This document shows positions 53,262 to 61,754 of a stretch of 64,000 nucleotides of DNA, piece by piece. The notes under the pieces were generated by a model. That model made no database searches, had not been told where the DNA came from, and saw only the letters and a program-made list of their open reading frames with translations. Where the stretch lies: contig OZ252297.1 in NCBI GenBank assembly GCA_965250275.1, positions 1,116,001-1,180,000 of the forward strand, given 5' to 3'. The DNA comes from G965250275 sp965250275. Its GTDB lineage: Bacteria > Pseudomonadota > Alphaproteobacteria > Rhodobacterales > Rhodobacteraceae. Numbering within the stretch: position 1 is the stretch's first letter; every line of letters begins with the position of its first letter. The translations under genes were made by a program, and so were the position numbers.

Positions 53262-54482
53262 ATGGCGGTCCGTTTCACGCTGGCTCTTGTCCTTGGAACG
53301 TGCGCCCTGCCTCTGCCGTCAGTCGGGCAGGATCTTCGCGGGCATGGCGGGCCGGTGCGAGCCCTGGCTCACCAAGATGGGATGATCTACTCGGGGTCTT
53401 TTGACACCCGGGCCATCGTCTGGGAAGGTCTTGTCGCGCGGCAAGTCACCCGGGTTCATTCGGGTGGCGTGACAGCGGTGCTTCCCCTGCCTGACGGGTC
53501 GTTCGTCTCAGGCGGACAAGATGGTCATATTGCTATTTGGGATGGCGGGGTTGAGCCTGTTCGGTTCGAACAATGGCATGAAATGCCTGTTGCTGACCTT
53601 GCAGTGTGGTCTGGCGGATTCGCTTCTGCCTCGTGGGATGGCCAGATTGCGCTTTGGTCGGGATCAGATGCACCTGCTTATCTGGACGGTCACAGTGGTC
53701 AGATCACCGGTCTGGTGGCTTACGGAGATGGGTTGGCAAGTGTGGGTTCGGACTTTCGTCTTCGACTTTGGGGCAGTGATGGTTCGGCGCGTTCAATGCG
53801 CGACTTGGAGGTATTGCCCGCAGATCTGGCGACCGACGGCCAGTCTCTGTTCGTGGCCGGAGCCGACGGGTTCTTGGCACGTGTCGCCCCTGATGCCCCA
53901 ATTGCAAAGATCGAACTCACCACTCGGCCACTGACGAGTGTTACGGCGGATCGCAGCGCCGTTGTTGCCGCGGACATGACCGGCCAGGTCTGGGTGCTGG
54001 ACCCGAAAACACTGGAAGTTCGGGCGCGTTTCGATACTGGTCAGGGCGCAGTCTGGGCTGTCGCTCTTTTAAACTCAGCGATCCTGACAGGTGGCAACGA
54101 TGGATTCATTCGTCGATGGTCCCTGGCGGGCGACCCGATGGGGGCTGGCTCTGGAGTACCTGAGCCGACCTTGACCAATCCAAGAGGGGCCGAAGTGTTC
54201 CGCGCTTGCGCAGTTTGTCACACATTGACACCGGATGATGAGGGACGCGCCGGCCCCACACTCTATCGCGTCTTCGGTCGGTTGATCGGAACGGCAGCGG
54301 GCTACGACTATTCTCCGGCGCTGCTTGAGATGGACATCACCTGGACACCGGAAACCGTGGCAGAGCTTTTTGAGTATGGTCCGACGGCATACACGCCAGG
54401 TAGCCGAATGCCTGAACAGAAAATACCGAGTGCGTCAGACCGGCAGGCGCTTGTCGAGTTTCTAGAGAGGGCCGCGCGCTAG
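53262..54482 (+). CDS. periplasmic WD40 beta-propeller fused to a c-type cytochrome
   Basis: A 406-residue exported protein: signal peptide (MAVRFTLALVLGTCALPLPS), then about seven WD40-like blades (residues 25-295; e.g. RGHGGPVRAL, IYSGSFDTRAIVWEG, FVSGGQDGHIAIWD, ILTGGNDGFIRRWS), then a class I cytochrome c domain with CAVCH (316-320) and the distal Met in SRMPEQK. It probably shuttles electrons or docks the formate dehydrogenase to a cytochrome chain. An in-frame TTG at 53241 overlaps the previous stop, but ATG 53262 opens the signal peptide. WD40-cytochrome fusions in this position are an unusual accessory. Confidence 0.8.
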   Translation: MAVRFTLALVLGTCALPLPSVGQDLRGHGGPVRALAHQDGMIYSGSFDTRAIVWEGLVARQVTRVHSGGVTAVLPLPDGSFVSGGQDGHIAIWDGGVEPVRFEQWHEMPVADLAVWSGGFASASWDGQIALWSGSDAPAYLDGHSGQITGLVAYGDGLASVGSDFRLRLWGSDGSARSMRDLEVLPADLATDGQSLFVAGADGFLARVAPDAPIAKIELTTRPLTSVTADRSAVVAADMTGQVWVLDPKTLEVRARFDTGQGAVWAVALLNSAILTGGNDGFIRRWSLAGDPMGAGSGVPEPTLTNPRGAEVFRACAVCHTLTPDDEGRAGPTLYRVFGRLIGTAAGYDYSPALLEMDITWTPETVAELFEYGPTAYTPGSRMPEQKIPSASDRQALVEFLERAAR

Positions 54483-54567
54483 AATGCGACCGGCATGGCA
54501 GTCTTTTCGGCCAAGGAAAACAGCCTTGACGGAGGCGACGGGTGGTCGGGCCTCTCTTATGAACGTC

Positions 54568-54792
54568 TCATTTCGCTAAGCCACGGGATAGGGTGCGTAA
54601 CACGCCCTCACAGTATTGCATCGCGTCCTTCAGACGCAGCTTCTCTCGCTTCAGTCTCTGAAGTACCAGGGGATCAGGAGAAGGCTGACGCTCGAGTTTG
54701 GCGATCCGGTGTTCCAGCGCTTGATGACGCTCTCCCAGGGCCGCGAAATGCGATCCTACTTTTGCCACTTTGTTTGTCACTTGCATGTTCAT
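54568..54792 (-). CDS. YdcH/DUF465-family small helical protein
   Basis: A 74-residue protein forming a short helical hairpin. The DUF465 pattern is clear (ALGERHQALEHRIAKLE, then LVLQRLKREKLRLKDAM). AGGAG lies 8 nt before ATG 54792. It converges on the cytochrome gene. The function of the family is unknown. Confidence 0.8.
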   Translation of the reverse strand: MNMQVTNKVAKVGSHFAALGERHQALEHRIAKLERQPSPDPLVLQRLKREKLRLKDAMQYCEGVLRTLSRGLAK

Positions 54793-55059
54793 TTGGGTAA
54801 CTCCTTCGTCAGACTGGCCCGAGTTTGCCGCATTTTCCGGAGCGTCACTTGTGGTTTAGTTTGAATGGACGGTGACTTCGCGAACGCTGCTGCTGAGCGC
54901 GGTCTGCATCACTCTTGTGTCAAGCGGTCTGAAAGTTTGCTTGAACTACGCGCACTCTATGACCGCCGTGTTTTTGTGTTCAGCACGACCTAGATGGGCT
55001 TGCACCAGGAGAATAGCCAGCCTATTAGACTCGAGAAATCGATTGAAAAAAACTATCAA

Positions 55060-55995
55060 ATGAACGAACAGCCGACCCTCAAGCAATTGCATTACTTTAA
55101 GGCGCTGGCCGATACAGGCCACTACCGCAAAGCCGCAGAACGGGTCGGGATCAGCCAGCCGTCTCTGAGCCTTCAGATCAAGAACCTTGAAGACATACTG
55201 AAGCTTCAGCTGGTGGAACGGGGGCGCGCAGGTGCCATGCTGACACCTGAGGGAAGAGAGGTGTTGCAAAAGGCCAAGAGCATCCTGACCGATGTTGCCG
55301 CTTTGCAGGAAACCTCCGAACGAATGAAAGCAGGTATGGCCGGGACAATTCGTTTGGGGTCATCGCCAACACTGGGTCCTTATCTGTTGCCCAACGTTTT
55401 GCGCCATCTGCATCAACTCTACCCCGATCTTCGGCTGGTCATCCGGGATGGCGCACCCGCCGATCTGCTTGAAGAGCTTCTCAATGGATACCACGACCTG
55501 ATCCTGACCCAATTGCCGGTGCAATCGACAGATGTCACTGTTGTTCGCCTACTTCGCGAGCCGCTTCATTTGGCTGTGGCGCTTGACCATCCGCTTGCTG
55601 GGAAAAAGGTAGCTACAGACAAGGACCTGGCCAATGAAACCGTACTTGCGATGTCCGAGCGGTACATACTGCACGGCCAGGTTGCTCAACTTGCGAACGA
55701 GATCGGCGCCAAACTGCAAGCGGATTACGCGGGAACCAGTCTCGATGCCCTGCGGCAGATGACCGCAATGAACATGGGGGTGACATTCCTGCCCGCGCTC
55801 TATGCCCATTCAGAGATACAAGAGCCCGGTGGGGATGTTGCGCTGATCCCGTATCAACCCGGCGGCTTTTCGCGGTCCATTGGCCTTGCCTGGAGAAAAT
55901 CAAGCGGTAATCACGTGGCTTTCGGAATTTTCGCAGACGTGATCCGGACAATAGCGAAAGTAGATTTCAAAGCTCTGGTAAAGTTAGAATCCTAG
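55060..55995 (+). CDS. LysR-family regulator, OxyR-like but without cysteines
   Basis: A 311-residue LysR regulator. The winged helix is LKQLHYFKALADTGHYRKAAERVGISQPSLSLQIKNLE in character (read as two parts around HYRKAAE), followed by an effector domain starting GTIRLGSSPTLGPYLLPN, which resembles OxyR. Where OxyR has its two redox cysteines, the segment reads LAMSERYILHGQV; the whole protein contains no cysteine. It therefore cannot sense peroxide by the disulfide mechanism and probably binds a small effector. ATG 55060 opens the conserved start. It lies about 0.6 kb after the formate dehydrogenase locus on the same strand and may control it. Confidence 0.85.
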   Translation: MNEQPTLKQLHYFKALADTGHYRKAAERVGISQPSLSLQIKNLEDILKLQLVERGRAGAMLTPEGREVLQKAKSILTDVAALQETSERMKAGMAGTIRLGSSPTLGPYLLPNVLRHLHQLYPDLRLVIRDGAPADLLEELLNGYHDLILTQLPVQSTDVTVVRLLREPLHLAVALDHPLAGKKVATDKDLANETVLAMSERYILHGQVAQLANEIGAKLQADYAGTSLDALRQMTAMNMGVTFLPALYAHSEIQEPGGDVALIPYQPGGFSRSIGLAWRKSSGNHVAFGIFADVIRTIAKVDFKALVKLES

Positions 55996-56149
55996 TTGCA
56001 ATGCCCTTCGTATCTAAGCCCAACCCGCCCGCCGGTTAGTCTCCCAGATTAGACACCAAGGAATTCGTCCTCTACAGCCCGTCGCGACAACTACGATCGC
56101 TAGGTCATGTTGACAAAAGGGGTTCACACTGGCGCTCCGCCGTGATCCA

Positions 56150-56761
56150 AGCTGGTATCTGCTATGGAGACCCGCTCGACCTTCTAGTGATTAACCCGCC
56201 AGCCCTCGACGTGAAGCAGCTCTGTGACCTTGCGATAGCCATATCGACCGTACTGCTTTGCCAGCCGGATGATCGCCAGCCGCAGCGCATCGTTATCTCT
56301 CTGAGTCGGTCGATATTGCAGGGAGCTCCGCGCCAGGCCGATCACCCGGCACGTCCGCCGCTCGGACGTCGTGAGCTTCTTCCGTGTATGAATGACGGCC
56401 TGACGGAGTTCCTCTCTGCTCAGGCCCTGGGCTTTAGGTGGCTCAGGCTTTCCTTGAGGATGAGCTTGTCCAGCTTGAGTTCGGCGACAATCGTCTTCAG
56501 CCGCGCTTTTCTTTCTCCAAGCTCTTCATCTCAGACAACTGTGATCGTCCCATGCTGCCGAACCGCCTGCGCGAGTTGTAGTACGTCGTATCGCTGATCC
56601 CGACGTTGCGGCACGCCGATGCCACATCATCACCAGCCGTCAGCTTCAGTTCAATCTCACGCAGCAGCTTCCAAACGTCTTCGTCCGAATGCCGCTTCCT
56701 CGCCATTCAATGTCCCCCCTCGGTGCCCAATGTAATGGCCCAGTATCAAGGGGGAAGGACA
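56150..56761 (-). mobile_element. IS3-family (IS407-like) insertion sequence, truncated and frameshifted
   Basis: From the probable left end at 56761 (TGTCCTTCCCCC on the minus strand) orfA begins at 56706 (MARKRHSDEDVWKLLREIE, with a helix-turn-helix). A one-base loss after LEKEK ends it early; the true continuation (RLKTIVAEL, LDKLILKESL, LKPRA) lies in another frame. The orfB start (TSERRTCRVIGLARSSLQY, YGRYGYRKVTELL) is then readable down to a stop after VEGWRVNH near 56187, and homology ends around 56150. The catalytic core and right end are missing. A different IS3 fragment lies at 40187. Confidence 0.75.
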
Positions 56762-56885
56762 GCTGGTTGTTGAGAATGCAAAGCCCTTTTTGTCCCGCAT
56801 GGCGGACTTTGAGCGGAACTGCCTAAACGTTCACATCGAGCCCATTTCGACCAATACTACGAATGTCTCGTCGGTGAGCTTGCGG

Positions 56886-57740
56886 TCAGATGCGCTCAAT
56901 GAAGTCTCGGATTGCTCCAATGGCTTCGATCGGTTTGTCAGCAATGACACCATGACCACAGTCTGAATAGCGGCAATAGGTCAATTGGCTATCGCACAGG
57001 TTTTCGGCGATAACGTCTGAAAACACCGGTGGGGTAATCGGATCCTCTTCTCCGACCATCAGCAGAACAGGGCAAGAAACCCGACGCAACGCGTCTCGGA
57101 AATCCATTCTTCCGTGCTCCCCACGCGGTCCGTCGAAGTGCAGCGCCGTTTCGCTGCGCCACAGAACGCGGGAAAACCAGTCAGAAGATGCCGAAGCGTT
57201 GCGCTGGTAGAATGGCAAGCAGTGATCCCGGTAGAGCGCCCTCGATTCGAGCGTAGGGGTCTCCCAGTAGTCTCTTGCGACTTTCGCCACACCAGCTCCG
57301 CCAAGCCGTTCGAATGCGTGATAGACGTCTTCAAACTCAATCTTTGCCGCTGTAGAGATCAGCACCAGACCGGCCGCATGATCGGGATGCCGGGTTGCGT
57401 AAGACAATGACACGAAACCACCAAAGGATGTTCCGATAACAATTGGTCGCTCAATGCCCAGAGCGTCGCAAAGGCCGCGCAAATCGTCGCCCCATTGCGC
57501 CAGGTTCCAATCCTTGGGATCGCCACCTGAGCTGCGCCCGTTTCCGCGGTGATCGTAGTAAACCACTTGTGCGATATCAGTGAGTTGTCCGAAGTAAGGC
57601 TTTGAGACTGAATGATCCCCGCCTGGCCCTCCATGCACCATCACCACAGTCGGTTTCTCGCGCATGGTTGTTCCATCGGGTGTCAGCCCTTCGCCATCTA
57701 CGTCGAAATAGATACGTGCGCCGTTCACGATTGTGTACAT
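56886..57740 (-). CDS. proline iminopeptidase-like alpha/beta hydrolase (S33 type)
   Basis: A 284-residue soluble hydrolase. The iminopeptidase hallmarks are HGGPGG (36-41), YDHRGNGRS and the nucleophile Ser105 in GTSFGG; the late acid and His lie in GEEDPI and DCGHGV. Such enzymes cleave N-terminal prolines, but relatives act on amides, esters and lactones. ATG 57740 has GGAGG 5 nt upstream. It lies downstream of and on the same strand as the LuxR solo, 346 nt away. Iminopeptidase genes next to LuxR solos and ABC importers are known from plant-associated bacteria (PipR/OryR group). Confidence 0.8.
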   Translation of the reverse strand: MYTIVNGARIYFDVDGEGLTPDGTTMREKPTVVMVHGGPGGDHSVSKPYFGQLTDIAQVVYYDHRGNGRSSGGDPKDWNLAQWGDDLRGLCDALGIERPIVIGTSFGGFVSLSYATRHPDHAAGLVLISTAAKIEFEDVYHAFERLGGAGVAKVARDYWETPTLESRALYRDHCLPFYQRNASASSDWFSRVLWRSETALHFDGPRGEHGRMDFRDALRRVSCPVLLMVGEEDPITPPVFSDVIAENLCDSQLTYCRYSDCGHGVIADKPIEAIGAIRDFIERI

Positions 57741-58086
57741 ACCTGCCTCCACCGATCCCGATCAGACCACAGAGACGCGGAGTGAACCACCCCGGCAAAC
57801 CAGCCATCGCTGTAGCCGCCGCGACGGTTCACTTTGTCCAGCGATCTGCGAGTTCGGGGGACTCTAATCTACGCGGCTGCGGCGGACGTCGGCTAAGTGG
57901 GTCGGGATTGCGGCATGCGGATTGCGAGCGGAGCGCCCGCAATGGGCCGTCCGAGTACATTTTAGACGTGTTTGTTCCGCTAGGCCGCCAGAAGAGGGTT
58001 TTGGATGGGAGAGCGGCCGGGCAGGCAACGCAAGACTATTGACCAACTGCGTTTCGCATCACCTGTGCTTTGTGTTCCAGAACATA
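57741..58086. other. 346-nt spacer with no recognisable gene
   Basis: Lies between the hydrolase start and the luxR stop. Short open frames on both strands show no ribosome site and no family resemblance, and their composition (Arg/Ser/Pro/Cys-rich) is typical of GC-rich non-coding DNA. It should contain the hydrolase promoter, since read-through from luxR over this distance is not obvious. Confidence 0.5.
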
Positions 58087-58815
58087 TCAAATCAGACCTT
58101 TGGACATTGCCAGCAAGGCTGCGTGATGCCGGTTGCGCGCCGAGAGTTTTCGGGTCGCCTTGCCCAGATGATAGTTGATCGCAGAGACAGATAGCAGCAT
58201 CCGGTCGGCGATCTCTTCGCTGGTCATGCCCTGAACAACCCAAATGAGCGTCTCACGTTCGCGCGGGCTCAGGAGGTTGCTGTCAGCATCATCCGCAGTT
58301 TCGTGTTCCATCAACCGGTCGGTGATCTGATGGGCCGCAACATGCAGTTCTGGTCCGGCTTCGCGCAGGATGTCGCGGATATCGCTGGCGGTGCCGGCAG
58401 TGAATGAAACCAGTCCTAACGAACCGTCCATGGCGCACACGGGAATGGACACGCCATAGACGATCCCGAATTCCTCAGCTTCCCAGAAAACGCGCTTTTG
58501 TCGTTTCTCAAAATTTGACAAAAAACGGGTCCCGCCCCACCAGAAGGGGGAGCTTGCGCGGCGCCCCAGATCGCAGACCGGGTCCACCTGATCATACCGC
58601 CGTTTCATGTATCGATCGATCCAGGCGCCGTCATAATTTGTGTGCAGGTTAAGATTGCGCGCCTTTTGTGCGTCGGTTCCGTTGCGAAGCTGCACAAAGC
58701 TGTAATGCCGCAAATCATGTCGCGTCAGAAAGGATCCGATCTGTGTTTGAAACGACGCCAGCGGCACGTCAGCTGCAGCGTCGAAAAAGCCGATCTGTCC
58801 CAGTCTTGCGGCCAT
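58087..58815 (-). CDS. LuxR-type regulator with autoinducer-binding domain (LuxR solo)
   Basis: A 242-residue quorum-sensing-type regulator. Residues about 20-165 form the autoinducer domain; all six residues that line the acyl-homoserine lactone pocket in TraR/LuxR are present at the right spacing: W65, Y69, D78, P79, W93 and G121. Residues about 182-242 are the LuxR helix-turn-helix (LSPRERETLIWVVQGMTSEE). No luxI synthase gene is in the window, so it is a solo. It is divergent from the ABC importer operon, 140 nt apart, and sits between it and the iminopeptidase-like gene. Retention of W65 and Y69 separates it from the plant-responsive OryR/PipR group, where these two positions are changed. 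Confidence 0.88.
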   Translation of the reverse strand: MAARLGQIGFFDAAADVPLASFQTQIGSFLTRHDLRHYSFVQLRNGTDAQKARNLNLHTNYDGAWIDRYMKRRYDQVDPVCDLGRRASSPFWWGGTRFLSNFEKRQKRVFWEAEEFGIVYGVSIPVCAMDGSLGLVSFTAGTASDIRDILREAGPELHVAAHQITDRLMEHETADDADSNLLSPRERETLIWVVQGMTSEEIADRMLLSVSAINYHLGKATRKLSARNRHHAALLAMSKGLI

Positions 58816-58829
58816 GCAATCCCCCAGAT

Positions 58830-58869
58830 CCCACCTGAACGTGGGCGAGCCAATGCGGCGATTGTTGGC
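58830..58869. promoter_or_regulatory. two palindromes between luxR and the ABC importer operon
   Basis: CCCAC (58830-58834) and GTGGG (58841-58845) flank 6 nt, forming a 16-bp palindrome 15 nt before the luxR ATG. GCCAA (58849-58853) and TTGGC (58865-58869) flank 11 nt, a 21-bp interrupted palindrome. Either may be a regulator site shared by the two divergent units; neither is a textbook lux box. Confidence 0.4.
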
Positions 58870-58955
58870 CAGTGAGGCTCTTTTTGCAAGATTTGCCAGT
58901 TGTGCGGTCCCGCAGCCCTACGCCACCCTGCTCCGGCAATAGGGAGGTTTTCGCA

Positions 58956-60197
58956 ATGAAAACGCAGAACTCACGAATAACAATTCTGGCAGCGGTCAGT
59001 TTTCTGGCGCTGGGGACGTCAGCTGCCACCGCCGAAACGATGAAGATTGGTGTTTTGGCGCCGCTGACCGGACCCACTGCGTCGGACGGAGAAGAATTCA
59101 TTCGCGGTGTCGAATGGGCGGTGGAAGAGGCGAACGCCAAAGGCGGTGTGGCGGGATATACGTTCGAGATCGAGGTCGCGGATGTGAAAGATCACTCAGC
59201 GGCCAATGTCTCCAGCGCAGTGGAACGCCTGCTGGGTACCGACGACGTCGAGGTGATCCTGACCGGATATGCCAGCCTTTCGATGTTCGAGGTCGATCTG
59301 ATGGCCGAAGAAAACATGCCCTACATCGCCGCCGGTCCCAGTCCGGGGTTCGCCGCCATCGTCAGCCAGGACCCCGACTACTACAATTGCTGCTGGTCCT
59401 ATACCGCTTCGTTCAAAGGGTACGAAACCGATGTGCTGCCGATGGTCGAAGATCTGGCTGCGGCGGGCAAGCTGACCCTCGACAGCCGGACGGTTGCCAT
59501 CATTTCGTCGGACAACCCCTATTCCAAGACGATTTCCGAAGGCATGAAAGTCTCCTTCAGCGAAGGTGGATGGGATGTGGTGGTCGATGAGCTTGTACCC
59601 TTTGGCGAAGTCAGCGATTGGAAGGTGATTTTGGCCAAGGTGAACGAAACCAATCCTGATCTGGTCATCAATACCGACTACATCCCCGGCAATTCGGCTC
59701 TGTTTCACAAGCAGTTTCTGGAAAACCCCACCGACAGTCTGGTGTTCTTGCAGTATGCCCCTTCTGTGCCGGAATTCGTCGATCTGACGGGCGATCAGTC
59801 GACCGGTGTGCTGTACAATCTGATCGGCGGGCCGCTCGATTCACCGAAATGGCCGCGCGGGCAAGAGTTGATGCAGCAGTACCGCGACAAGTTCGGATTG
59901 GAATCGGGGGCTTATGGTGTCGGTCTTTATGAGATGACCAACATGTATTTCATGGCGCTCGAACAGGTGGGCGACCCGACCGATCGCACAGCCATTGGCA
60001 AAGCCATCGGCGGGATCAGGCAAGAGACCGTCGCAGGCAACATTGAGTTCGATCCGGAAACGCATGTCGCCTTGCAAAGCAACGACCACATACCGGTGTC
60101 GTTCTGGCAGCTTTGGGACGGTGAACGTGTGTTGGTGGGGCCGGAGAAATTCGCCAACGGCGAGTTCCGCTTGCCGCCTTGGATGAGTGACAACTGA
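58956..60197 (+). CDS. branched-chain amino acid/amide-type ABC transporter, periplasmic binding protein
   Basis: A 413-residue periplasmic binding protein of the LivK/AmiC/UrtA class. Signal peptide MKTQNSRITILAAVSFLALG, cleavage near AATA-ET; mature start MKIGVLAPLTGPTASDGEEF is typical. The 28 upstream in-frame codons are rejected because ATG 58956 has AGGGAGG 8 nt before it. It heads the operon binding protein - ATPase - ATPase - permease - permease. The family binds amino acids, amides, urea or aromatic acids; the ligand here is unknown. A strong hairpin follows. Confidence 0.85.
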   Translation: MKTQNSRITILAAVSFLALGTSAATAETMKIGVLAPLTGPTASDGEEFIRGVEWAVEEANAKGGVAGYTFEIEVADVKDHSAANVSSAVERLLGTDDVEVILTGYASLSMFEVDLMAEENMPYIAAGPSPGFAAIVSQDPDYYNCCWSYTASFKGYETDVLPMVEDLAAAGKLTLDSRTVAIISSDNPYSKTISEGMKVSFSEGGWDVVVDELVPFGEVSDWKVILAKVNETNPDLVINTDYIPGNSALFHKQFLENPTDSLVFLQYAPSVPEFVDLTGDQSTGVLYNLIGGPLDSPKWPRGQELMQQYRDKFGLESGAYGVGLYEMTNMYFMALEQVGDPTDRTAIGKAIGGIRQETVAGNIEFDPETHVALQSNDHIPVSFWQLWDGERVLVGPEKFANGEFRLPPWMSDN

Positions 60198-60210
60198 AGC
60201 CAAAGGAAAG

Positions 60211-60236
60211 CCCCGTCGCGCCCCGGCGCGGCGGGG
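60211..60236 (+). terminator. intercistronic hairpin after the binding-protein gene
   Basis: CCCCGTCGCGCC (60211-60222) pairs with GGCGCGGCGGGG (60225-60236) with one G-U pair: a very stable stem with a minimal loop. No T tract. It contains the only purine-rich ribosome-site-like stretch (GCGGGG, 60231-60236) before the livG start at 60245, so it may lower translation of the ATPase genes as well as stabilise the upstream mRNA. Confidence 0.6.
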
Positions 60237-60244
60237 TCGCATCC

Positions 60245-60982
60245 ATGTCTGAACCACTTCTTTCCGCTCACCGTCTCAGCAAGCATTTCGGAGGCCTGAA
60301 GGCTGTCGATGATGTCAGTTTTGACGTCTTCGCCGGGGAAGTGCTGGGCATTGCCGGGCCCAATGGCAGCGGCAAGAGCACTTTGTTCAATATCATCACC
60401 AAGGTGCCATTCGGACCCAGCGCAGGAGACGTGTCGTTGCAGGGCAAAAGCCTGACGCGCAGCAGCCCACATGCCATCGCCCTGTCGGGCGTGGCGCGCA
60501 CGTTTCAGCGTGAAAACGTCTTTGCTTCACTCAGTGCCGTCGACAATGTTCTTGTCGCAGTCGAGGCGCAGGCCCCGAAGCTGAATTTTGCCCAGCAGGT
60601 CGCGCGGGCTGGGCAGATCCTCGATCTGGTCGGCTATCCTTCGACCATGCACAACATGTCTGCGGGCAGTGTCCCGATCTTTTGCCGCAAGCAGCTGATG
60701 ATCGCTTCCGCCCTGGCGCTGAAGCCTCAGGTAATCTTGATGGATGAACCGGCGTCCAGCCTGACAGGCCCCGAGATCGACCGGATGCGCGATATCATCC
60801 TGGCGATCCGCGCCTCTGGTGTGACGGTGGTCTTGATCGAACATATCCTGTCACTTTTGATGGATATCTCTGATCGGTTGATCGTCCTGGATCAGGGGCG
60901 GGTCATCGCGTCGGGTGCCCCGCGCGAAGTCATCGCCGATGCCAAGGTGGTCGAGGCGTATCTGGGGGTCGCCCATGAGTGA
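60245..60982 (+). CDS. branched-chain-type ABC transporter ATPase (LivG-like) with degenerate signature
   Basis: A 245-residue LivG-class ATPase. Walker A GPNGSGKST (38-46), Q88, Walker B VILMDE (163-168) and switch histidine H200 (IEHILSL) are intact. The signature, normally L-P-Y-G-x-Q-R-x-L in LivG, reads SAGSVPIFCRKQL (139-151), with no recognisable LSGGQ-like core. The D-loop is SSLT. Its partner LivF has a good signature, so one composite ATP site remains. It overlaps the next gene by 8 nt. Confidence 0.83.
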   Translation: MSEPLLSAHRLSKHFGGLKAVDDVSFDVFAGEVLGIAGPNGSGKSTLFNIITKVPFGPSAGDVSLQGKSLTRSSPHAIALSGVARTFQRENVFASLSAVDNVLVAVEAQAPKLNFAQQVARAGQILDLVGYPSTMHNMSAGSVPIFCRKQLMIASALALKPQVILMDEPASSLTGPEIDRMRDIILAIRASGVTVVLIEHILSLLMDISDRLIVLDQGRVIASGAPREVIADAKVVEAYLGVAHE

Positions 60983-61754
60983 GCCGATGTTGCAGGTCAC
61001 GGGGTTGTCGGGTGGTTATGATCCCGTGCAGATCTTCCGGGATATCGACCTGTCGGTCGGAGCACGTGACAGCATCGGGATCTTCGGGCCGAACGGGCAC
61101 GGCAAGACAACCTTGTTGAAAACGCTCAGCGGACTTATTGACCCATGGAGCGGGGAAATCCTTTTCGACGGTCAGCAAATGAATCGCTCCGGACCGCGCG
61201 GCAGCCGGCGGTGGCAAAACTTCAACTATGATGCCATCACCCGCCGCCGGATGGATCCGAAGCAGGTGGCCCGCGCCGGTCTGATCCACATTCAGCAGGG
61301 CAGTCTTTTGTTCCCCGAACTCACGGTCGAAGAGACGCTGTCGATTTCGACCCGCGCCGGATTGGGTCGCGATAGGTGGAGCCGATCGGATGTGTTGTCC
61401 CTGTTCCCGCGGGTGGCCGAACGTCTGGGTTACAAGATCCGGTTCCTGTCGGGTGGCGAACGCCAGATGGTTTCGGTGGCCGCAGGTCTCTTGTCCGCTC
61501 CGCGGATGTTGATCCTCGACGAACCCACGCTTGGCCTGTCGCCAAAAGTGCGGGCAGAATTGTGCGATGCCATCGTGACAGTTCGCGAAACCGGATTGCC
61601 GATCATCCTGATAGACCAGGACGTGGCCTTTCTCGAACGGATCATCGACCGGCTCTACCTCTTCGATCACGGACGCTTCTCGCGCGTGATGGAAAGGGAA
61701 GAGATGCCGGACCACGACGGGCTCATGACTATGCTGTTCGGAGAAAACGCATGA
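60975..61754 (+). CDS. branched-chain-type ABC transporter ATPase (LivF-like)
   Basis: A 259-residue LivF-class ATPase with Walker A GPNGHGKTT (38-46), signature LSGGE (158-162), Walker B MLILDE (178-183) and Gln215 at the switch-histidine position (IDQDVAF), the latter being usual in LivF. An extra segment of about 25 residues (about 75-98, basic and aromatic) lies between Walker A and the Q-loop, absent from ordinary LivF. ATG 60975 lies 8 nt inside livG; the stop overlaps the livH ATG by 4 nt. Confidence 0.84.
   Translation: MSEPMLQVTGLSGGYDPVQIFRDIDLSVGARDSIGIFGPNGHGKTTLLKTLSGLIDPWSGEILFDGQQMNRSGPRGSRRWQNFNYDAITRRRMDPKQVARAGLIHIQQGSLLFPELTVEETLSISTRAGLGRDRWSRSDVLSLFPRVAERLGYKIRFLSGGERQMVSVAAGLLSAPRMLILDEPTLGLSPKVRAELCDAIVTVRETGLPIILIDQDVAFLERIIDRLYLFDHGRFSRVMEREEMPDHDGLMTMLFGENA

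Noticed and set aside
54495..54800. 101-codon open frame on the plus strand
   Set aside because: Overlaps the YdcH-like gene on the other strand, which has a family match and a ribosome site; this frame has neither.
57602..58042. 146-codon open frame on the plus strand reaching into the 346-nt spacer
   Set aside because: It starts antisense to the iminopeptidase-like gene, has no ribosome site, and its spacer part has no protein-like character.
58816..58955. Classical 20-bp lux box between luxR and the importer
   Set aside because: The palindromes found (58830-58845 and 58849-58869) do not match the lux-box consensus, so they are listed only as candidate operators.
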